DNA of 64,000 nt. Origin: an uncultured Lachnospiraceae bacterium. Its GTDB lineage: Bacteria; Bacillota; Clostridia; Lachnospirales; Lachnospiraceae. The translations under genes and the position numbers were made by a program. Below the pieces are notes generated by a model. It did not search any database and was not told where the DNA came from. It saw nothing but the letters and a program-made list of their open reading frames with translations. Within the stretch, counting starts at the first letter, position 1, and each line of letters opens with the position of its first letter. Of this stretch, positions 59,371-64,000 are shown piece by piece. The DNA is taken from positions 1 to 64,000 of the forward strand of contig CALGVA010000065.1 in the NCBI GenBank assembly GCA_937920345.1, read 5' to 3'.

Positions 59371-59847
59371 TCATTTTTTCTCCGGCTCATCCGGTTCATC
59401 CCTCTCGGCACGATTCTCTCTCCATTTATATACCAGAAGCGAGATGGAAAGCAAGACAAAGCAAATGACAAAAATATTGATGCCCATAATCACACCTGCC
59501 GCCCCACATGCCTCCACGGATTGATATGCACGGAAAAGAATAAAAAACCTGACAATTCCTCCCACCACACCTGCAAGCAGGCTTGCGCACAGATTCATCT
59601 TCCATGTCGGCGCAAGCTTTCTGTCCCATATGCCGTTCTTCACACAAGCGGCTGCAATATATATTGCAAGACACATGAAAACGACAAATTCACCTATGAT
59701 TTTGTCTGCGCAATCCGGTCCGTAATAAATCAGCTGCGCAAAAAACGCAATGGTCAACCCCCAGAAAGCAAGCCAGCAGCCGTTATGTTCAATACGGAGC
59801 ATCTTCTGCTCCTGCATCTCATCCAGTCTGTTTTTCCACTTCTTCAT
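59371..59847 (-). CDS. DUF6773-like membrane protein
   Basis: A 158-residue protein (167 if a TTG at 59874 is used) with a charged N-terminal helix (KKWKNRLDEMQEQKMLRIEH), then four membrane helices including LAFWGLTIAFFAQLIYYG and IMGINIFVICFVLLSISLLVY, and a very charged tail ending EPDEPEKK. I associate this layout with DUF6773, a family of unknown function that is often encoded next to a small XRE regulator, as here. Neither start has a convincing ribosome binding site. Confidence 0.7.
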   Translation of the reverse strand: MKKWKNRLDEMQEQKMLRIEHNGCWLAFWGLTIAFFAQLIYYGPDCADKIIGEFVVFMCLAIYIAAACVKNGIWDRKLAPTWKMNLCASLLAGVVGGIVRFFILFRAYQSVEACGAAGVIMGINIFVICFVLLSISLLVYKWRENRAERDEPDEPEKK

Positions 59848-59980
59848 CTCTGCTATCACCCATTCCTTTCCCAACCGTGATTCCGTTTCCTTCGTAGCCG
59901 TTGCGCCCTGTATCCGTCTGTCATTCCGTCTGCACCCGTTCCCTTCATACCGGAACGCCTCCTCCCTTTCGTTTCCCCGG

Positions 59981-60190
59981 TCATTCCGGTGTGTCCTCCT
60001 CCCAGAACAGTTCGTCGAGACTCTTGCCTAACACACGGCATATGGAACGGCACAGTTTAATGGTCGGATTATATTCCCCCTGCTCGATGGCATTCATCGT
60101 CTGCCTTGATATTCCCACCGCCTCCGCAAGCGCCTTCTGGGTCATATCCTTCTCGGCTCTTGCAACCTTGATCCGTATATTCCTTGCCAT
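59981..60190 (-). CDS. Small XRE family regulator
   Basis: A 69-residue single-domain repressor: NIRIKVARAEKDMTQKALAE then AVGISRQTMNAIEQGEYNPT, a helix-turn-helix of the Cro/YozG kind, with the C-terminal LCRSICRVLGKSLDELFW. Such proteins sit before genes for small membrane proteins and usually repress them. Here the DUF6773-like gene follows after a 130-bp gap. ATG 60190 has AGAGGGG upstream. It has a good promoter. Confidence 0.9.
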   Translation of the reverse strand: MARNIRIKVARAEKDMTQKALAEAVGISRQTMNAIEQGEYNPTIKLCRSICRVLGKSLDELFWEEDTPE

Positions 60191-60310
60191 CTGCCACCCC
60201 TCTTTCCGTTTCTGCTGCCTCACCGGTCATTTCCCCGCATGTGTAATTGTGCACAGCGGTAAATGCCGTGACACCCTGTACGCGGTGTTCAATGTCTTTT
60301 TTCTACATAC

Positions 60311-60339
60311 AAAGTATCACAATCTTTACACAATGTCAA
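60311..60339 (-). promoter_or_regulatory. Promoter of the XRE-DUF6773 pair
   Basis: A perfect TTGACA (60334-60339) and TACTTT (60311-60316) with a 17-bp spacer. The AT-rich ATGTAAAT-type repeats just upstream (60345-60377) could bind a regulator. Confidence 0.75.
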
Positions 60340-60377
60340 ATATATTTTACATTTATATGTTTTTAATTTACATTTCA

Positions 60378-60884
60378 TCACGTTGACCTAACGTGAAACG
60401 ACGTAAACAGCAAGACAAGAGACACCGGCAAAAGGAAATTAAATCTGACGGGCAGAAAAACATTTTCAATGGAAAAAGTATGCATAAACGCGACTGCAAA
60501 TACTGTCTGACAGCATATCGTGACTGCCGTAAGACAGCCGCACAGCCTGATAATCTTCTTTATGATAAAAATCTGAAGCTGTCCGCGGGAGACCGGGAGA
60601 TATCTCAGAATATCAAATACCGACTTTGTCTTCCTGCCTTCTGCATAGTTCGTATATCTTTGCATATAGTATAAGACACCCGTCAGATACAGCATATTGC
60701 ATAGAAACGAGACCGGCGTATCCCGCGGAAATTCCCACATCTGATACGGCATCACGCAAAGCAGCATGGAGATTCCAATCATGATTGCCGCAAGCATCTG
60801 ATACGTCACATGCGCCGGACACCATGTCCGCCCCTTCCGGTAAAATATCTGCAGCAGTTCCTGTTGACGCTGATCTGTCTTCAT
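60378..60884 (-). CDS. Small ABC exporter membrane subunit
   Basis: A 168-residue protein with four membrane helices (for example YQMLAAIMIGISMLLCVMPY, VSFLCNMLYLTGVLYYMQ and NFLLPVSLVLLFTSF) and a cytoplasmic segment FDILRYLPVSRGQLQIFIIK. That segment resembles the coupling region of ABC-2 type permeases (the PVSR motif). ATG 60884 follows GGAGGG and overlaps the stop of the ATPase gene (ATGA). It is shorter than the other membrane partner at 62.1-62.8 kb. It may be complete, or it may have lost its C-terminus; the last few residues (HVRST) look arbitrary. Confidence 0.7.
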   Translation of the reverse strand: MKTDQRQQELLQIFYRKGRTWCPAHVTYQMLAAIMIGISMLLCVMPYQMWEFPRDTPVSFLCNMLYLTGVLYYMQRYTNYAEGRKTKSVFDILRYLPVSRGQLQIFIIKKIIRLCGCLTAVTICCQTVFAVAFMHTFSIENVFLPVRFNFLLPVSLVLLFTSFHVRST

Positions 60885-61591
60885 GTTTCCCTCCATTTCT
60901 GTGCCGCTTCTGTCCAGACTTTGCTACACCATGCACCGCTCTCCGCAAACATTCCGATGCAGCCGTCACTCATAACAGCCGCATAGTCCGTTTTCATCTC
61001 TATTTCCGAGTCGATATGACTGGTCACAAGAATCGCGCAGGTTTCGTCTTTGATCAGGTTTCTGAGCATGTCAAAAAACTCCAGCCGGAATACCGGGTCC
61101 ATGCCGGCCGTCACCTCATCCAGTAAATATACGCATGGATTGTGCGCAATCGCAAAAGCAAGCTGGAACTTCAGCCGTTCTCCTCTGGACATCCGCTTAT
61201 ACGCCTTCGGCTTAGTCATCCCCATCGTCTTCATTGCCTCCCGGAATCTTTCCATGTTGAAATCATCATAGAAAGCCCCGAGTATCTGCGCATTCTGCTC
61301 CCCTGTCTGCTCTTCGAAGAATCTGTTTTCCTCCGAGACATATCCGACCTTATTCATGGCTCTTGCATGATCGAGGCGGATATCCTCACCATCCAGATAG
61401 ATTTTGCCCGCATATCTGCAATGTTCATCCAGAATATACTTCATCAATGTCGTCTTACCCGCGCCGTTCCTGCCTGTCAGTCCGTAGATGTATCCAGCCC
61501 GCAGTTCCAGACTGATATCCTTTAGATGAAACTTCCTCTTTCTGCCTGTAACATGCTCAAACGACAGCACAGTTCTCGTCTCTTCCATCAT
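60881..61591 (-). CDS. ABC transporter ATP-binding protein
   Basis: A 236-residue ATPase with Walker A GRNGAGKTTLMK, signature MSRGERLKFQLAFAI, Walker B VYLLDEVTAGMDP and a switch His in VTSHIDSEIE. The signature MSRGE is also seen in the second ATPase of this cluster (LSRGE), so the two are related. AAGGAG lies before the tandem ATGATG at 61591. It follows the GntR gene by about 100 bp and overlaps its membrane partner. Confidence 0.92.
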   Translation of the reverse strand: MMEETRTVLSFEHVTGRKRKFHLKDISLELRAGYIYGLTGRNGAGKTTLMKYILDEHCRYAGKIYLDGEDIRLDHARAMNKVGYVSEENRFFEEQTGEQNAQILGAFYDDFNMERFREAMKTMGMTKPKAYKRMSRGERLKFQLAFAIAHNPCVYLLDEVTAGMDPVFRLEFFDMLRNLIKDETCAILVTSHIDSEIEMKTDYAAVMSDGCIGMFAESGAWCSKVWTEAAQKWRET

Positions 61592-61693
61592 TTTCTCCTT
61601 TTCCGAAAGAATACTTTTGTTTCCGTCTGCAATCAAAAAATGCACGGCTCCGGCCGCAGTCCGTCGGGAAGCATGCTGCCTGCATCGTGCAGC

Positions 61694-62068
61694 CTACCGG
61701 CATTCATACAATGCCCGTACCATCTCTACAAAATCCTCACAGCCAAGTCCTGCCTGCCTCGCCTCGCCGATGATCTCCCCCAGACGCTTCTCGATCATGA
61801 CAAGCTGCTTTTCCTTCAGGTAATCCGTGTTATACTCGCACACAAAGAAGCCCTTTCCTGCAACAGAGCGGATCAGACCTTCCTTCTCTAGTTCTTCATA
61901 TGCCCGCTTCGTCGTGATCACACTCACACCAAGGTCTGCAGCCAGCGCCCGGATCGACACAAGCGCCTCGCCGGTCTGCAGTTCACCCGTAACAATCGCA
62001 TTTTTTAATTGATTCACGATCTGCTCATAAATCGCCAGTGTTCCCTGCGGGAGTATTGTTATTTTCAT
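61694..62068 (-). CDS. GntR family regulator, YtrA subfamily
   Basis: A 124-residue regulator starting MKITILPQGTLAIYEQIVNQ, with winged helix VSIRALAADLGVSVITTKRA and YEELEKEGLIRSVAGKGFFV, and a short C-terminal helical tail. It is encoded in the middle of a five-gene run: ATPase, membrane protein, GntR, ATPase, membrane protein. The 30-bp palindrome over the promoter of the first gene is its likely operator. GGAGG precedes the ATG, 4 bp after the preceding stop. Confidence 0.92.
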   Translation of the reverse strand: MKITILPQGTLAIYEQIVNQLKNAIVTGELQTGEALVSIRALAADLGVSVITTKRAYEELEKEGLIRSVAGKGFFVCEYNTDYLKEKQLVMIEKRLGEIIGEARQAGLGCEDFVEMVRALYECR

Positions 62069-62071
62069 ATA

Positions 62072-62764
62072 TTAAAACCTCCGCGTTTTCTCTTGCGCTG
62101 TCGTTTCCTCATAGTACGCTGCCTTTATCAGTTCACTGCGCACATATTTCCGATACCGGAACACAAGAGGCGCCTGTATGAACACAATACACACAAAGAT
62201 GATCCTGTCCAGCGTCCTGTACGGCTCTCCGTCCGCAATTGCCAGCGCCAATATAAGATTGCATAACATCGACACCACAATCATGAAAACCATACAGACA
62301 ATCTCTTTGCCAAAGACTCCATCCCTGTCATCCGTTTTCTTTCCCGATGGAAGCAGCAGGCTCAGCACCAGATCATTCAACAGGATTTTCGCAGCCACAA
62401 TCATGCCGCAGTCATAAAGCAGCACTAATATTCCTGTCCCTATGAACGCCGCCGTCATGCGCATCGCGATTCCGAAATTATATGAACTGCGGATATACTG
62501 CATCCGCCTGTCAGCTTCCATCGGACACAAATACATCATCTTGCACAGCCTGACAGGGTGCATATGAACGGATAAGAGAATATACAGCATCGGAAGATAC
62601 ACGATCAGATAAGCGCACTTTTCACCGGATGTCATCTGAAAAAGCATCACGAACAGCGGATAGATTATGCTGACAAGCGCTCCTGCATTCGTCTTCCACA
62701 TCTCTCTGATTCCGGACCAGGAATACGCCCTGTAATAATCAACTGCGATATTTTTCCACATCAT
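62072..62764 (-). CDS. ABC exporter membrane subunit
   Basis: A 230-residue membrane protein with about six helices: LVSIIYPLFVMLFQMTSG, CAYLIVYLPMLYILLSVHM, AFIGTGILVLLYDCGMIVAA, VCMVFMIVVSMLCNLILALA and IIFVCIVFIQAPLVF among them. The cytoplasmic segment MMYLCPMEADRRMQYIRSSY matches the coupling-helix region of small ABC-2 permeases. It overlaps its ATPase by 4 bp. Substrate unknown. Confidence 0.8.
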   Translation of the reverse strand: MMWKNIAVDYYRAYSWSGIREMWKTNAGALVSIIYPLFVMLFQMTSGEKCAYLIVYLPMLYILLSVHMHPVRLCKMMYLCPMEADRRMQYIRSSYNFGIAMRMTAAFIGTGILVLLYDCGMIVAAKILLNDLVLSLLLPSGKKTDDRDGVFGKEIVCMVFMIVVSMLCNLILALAIADGEPYRTLDRIIFVCIVFIQAPLVFRYRKYVRSELIKAAYYEETTAQEKTRRF

Positions 62765-63624
62765 TTTCTCCTTTCCTGCGCTGCCTTTCCACTGCTATAA
62801 AAGTACATGAACTCTTCAATCGTCGGATATGTGACTTGCAGCGATGCATCATACCGGTTCAGACGGCTGTGTCTGACCAGCGCTTTTGTCCCGTAACGTT
62901 TCTCCTGCACATGTATAATCCGTTCCTGCGGCAGCAAATTGATTTTATATCTTTCACCTGATACGACGCGGTACGCAGAGCGAAAACTTTCCATATCACC
63001 CGCAAAGATCTGTCTGCCGTCCTCCAGACAGATCAGATAATCTGCCAATCTGTCCAGATCGTCCGTCTGGTGTGTAGCCAGAATCACACTCTTTGTCTCG
63101 TCCGCAATAAAATCCTTTATGATTTGAAAGAACTGTTCCCTGAAATCGGGATCAAAATTCCCCGCCGGCTCATCCAGCAGCAATAACTTCGGATCGTGCG
63201 CCAGGGCAAAAGCAAACTGGCATTTCAGTTTCTCTCCTCTGGAAAGCTTCCCGAACCTCCTGTGTGCATCCAGTCCAAACCGTTCCAGATACGCTGCCAT
63301 TCTGTCCCAGCGATAGCCCGAGAAATATTTACCGAAATGCCCGGCATTGCTTTTAATACTGTAAAAAGGCTCAAACAGTTCCTCGACCAGCACCGTACCG
63401 ATCATGTCATGGATCGCTTGTTCCGACTGCTCGTATGTCATACCCGATACGGTCAGGCGGCCTTCATCCGCCCGGTACAGACCCAGCAGCAAGTGTAACA
63501 GTGTGGTCTTGCCAGCACCGTTTCGTCCCGCCAGCCCGCAGATATAACCGCCCGGCAGTTCAAAGGATATATTTTGCAGTTGGAATTTCCCTAAGCTCTT
63601 GGATACATTATCAATCGTTATCAT
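62761..63624 (-). CDS. ABC transporter ATP-binding protein
   Basis: A 287-residue ATPase with Walker A GRNGAGKTTLLHLL, signature LSRGEKLKCQFAFAL, Walker B LLLLDEPAGNFDP and switch His in ATHQTDDLDRL. The C-terminal 70 residues are an added domain ending IEEFMYFYSSGKA. It is the first gene of the cluster and is preceded by a promoter embedded in a palindrome. GAGGGA precedes the ATG. Confidence 0.92.
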   Translation of the reverse strand: MITIDNVSKSLGKFQLQNISFELPGGYICGLAGRNGAGKTTLLHLLLGLYRADEGRLTVSGMTYEQSEQAIHDMIGTVLVEELFEPFYSIKSNAGHFGKYFSGYRWDRMAAYLERFGLDAHRRFGKLSRGEKLKCQFAFALAHDPKLLLLDEPAGNFDPDFREQFFQIIKDFIADETKSVILATHQTDDLDRLADYLICLEDGRQIFAGDMESFRSAYRVVSGERYKINLLPQERIIHVQEKRYGTKALVRHSRLNRYDASLQVTYPTIEEFMYFYSSGKAAQERRK

Positions 63625-63680
63625 CTTTCCCTCAGTTTCCTGACTATATTGTTACGTGCTTTCCGTACATATACTGTGCA

Positions 63681-63710
63681 TATACTGTATATATTAATAT
63701 ATATAGTATA
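63681..63710. promoter_or_regulatory. 30-bp palindromic operator of the twin ABC cluster
   Basis: TATACTGTATATATT and AATATATATAGTATA are inverted repeats matching at 14 of 15 positions. An additional direct repeat CATATACTG (63668-63676 and 63679-63687) lies on the gene side. It covers the -10 box, as expected for a YtrA-type GntR operator. Confidence 0.65.
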
Positions 63711-63726
63711 TAAACAGTTTTGTCAA
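63698..63726 (-). promoter_or_regulatory. Promoter of the twin ABC cluster
   Basis: TTGACA (63721-63726) and TATATA (63698-63703) with a 17-bp spacer on the minus strand, the -10 lying in the palindrome. Confidence 0.7.
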
Positions 63727-63737
63727 GCATATAAATC

Positions 63738-63790
63738 AAAAAATCCTCTGCAGGCAGATTATGGCTTTTCCCATAACCGCCCGCAGAGGA
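63738..63790 (-). terminator. Terminator of the ECF S-component gene
   Basis: A long stem (63744-63790) pairs TCCTCTGCGGGCGGTTATGG with CCATAATCTGCCTGCAGAGGA, with a few wobble pairs, and is followed by TTTTTTG on the minus strand. It lies about 30 bp after the stop. Confidence 0.9.
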
Positions 63791-63820
63791 CTTGTCAAAT
63801 CTATAAAGCTGTCCCGCACC

Positions 63821-64000
63821 TCAGCCTGTCTCCTGCTCTCTCCGGCTGCGCTCCGCGTATTTCAACACGGTAATCACCGGCACAATCAATATGCCGCAGA
63901 AGAAATTGCTGACGCCGTGAACCGCATCCCACGGCAGCCCGGCAATGATCCATGCGATCATTCCCCGGAAACTTAATCCGTACAGAACCGCCTGCGCCGG
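63821..64000 (-). CDS. ECF transporter S component, C-terminal part
   Basis: The last 59 residues of a membrane protein whose start lies beyond the window. The readable part has GLSFRGMIAWIIAGLPWDAV and HGVSNFFCGILIVPVITVLK, followed by a charged tail. This matches the conserved C-terminal helices of a group of energy-coupling-factor S components (vitamin or small-nutrient binding). The substrate cannot be told from this piece. A strong terminator follows. Confidence 0.7.
   Translation of the reverse strand, partial: PAQAVLYGLSFRGMIAWIIAGLPWDAVHGVSNFFCGILIVPVITVLKYAERSRREQETG

Noticed and set aside
1..64000. CRISPR arrays, rRNA and tRNA genes, complete insertion sequences
   Set aside because: I looked for regularly spaced repeats, conserved rRNA stretches, tRNA-like cloverleafs and transposase motifs and found none that hold up.

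Overview
The window reads as a piece of chromosome from an anaerobic Gram-positive gut Clostridia, most likely Lachnospiraceae. That is inferred from family content (MecA adaptor, ytr-type GntR/ABC operon, DUF5058, DUF6033, DUF6773, BMP-domain sensors, a large signal-peptide GH53 galactanase, glycerol operon with a DUF1667 protein), from AGGAGG-type ribosome binding sites and from sigma-A-like TTGACA/TATAAT promoters. Almost every gene is on the minus strand. No rRNA, tRNA or CRISPR array was seen.

0-3.2 kb is accessory. It holds the C-terminal end of a Tn916/Tn1549-type integrase, a MarR/nitroreductase pair, a decayed fragment of conjugative-element genes, a MerR regulator and an orphan HipB-like regulator. 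3.2-8.0 kb holds a two-gene membrane system with an M20 peptidase, a frameshifted two-helix mini-protein and enolase, whose leader can form a hairpin that hides the ribosome binding site. 8.1-16.9 kb is one seven-gene ytr-like operon (GntR repressor, ABC ATPase, large permease, LolD-like ATPase, COG1361-like surface protein, MacB-like permease, lipoprotein) under a 37-bp palindromic operator over its promoter. 17.0-23.7 kb is housekeeping: gpmI, a TPR membrane protein, a YgjP-like metalloprotease, a DEAD-box helicase and mecA.

23.8-43.7 kb is rich in signalling: two chemoreceptors, a 1656-residue galactanase with its own promoter and nested operator, two hybrid histidine kinases, a double-receiver regulator, an Rrf2 regulator, DUF6033, and a translationally coupled MATE-BMP-BMP-hybrid kinase operon. 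43.7-50.3 kb has glnA, a phosphoesterase, a peptidoglycan deacetylase-like lipoprotein and a VanR/VanS/VanY-like set without resistance ligase genes. 50.3-56.2 kb is the glycerol operon (glpK, GlpA-like and GlpB-like flavoproteins, DUF1667) running into an unknown gene that overlaps vanR.

56.3-63.7 kb contains three ABC exporter modules: a NatA/NatB-CPBP pair and two ATPase/membrane pairs around a GntR regulator with a 30-bp palindrome on the promoter. An XRE/DUF6773 pair lies between them. The window ends inside an ECF transporter S-component gene.

Coordinates use the start codon I judged best from ribosome binding sites, so some genes are shorter than the longest open frame. All functional calls come from reading motifs; no database search was run.
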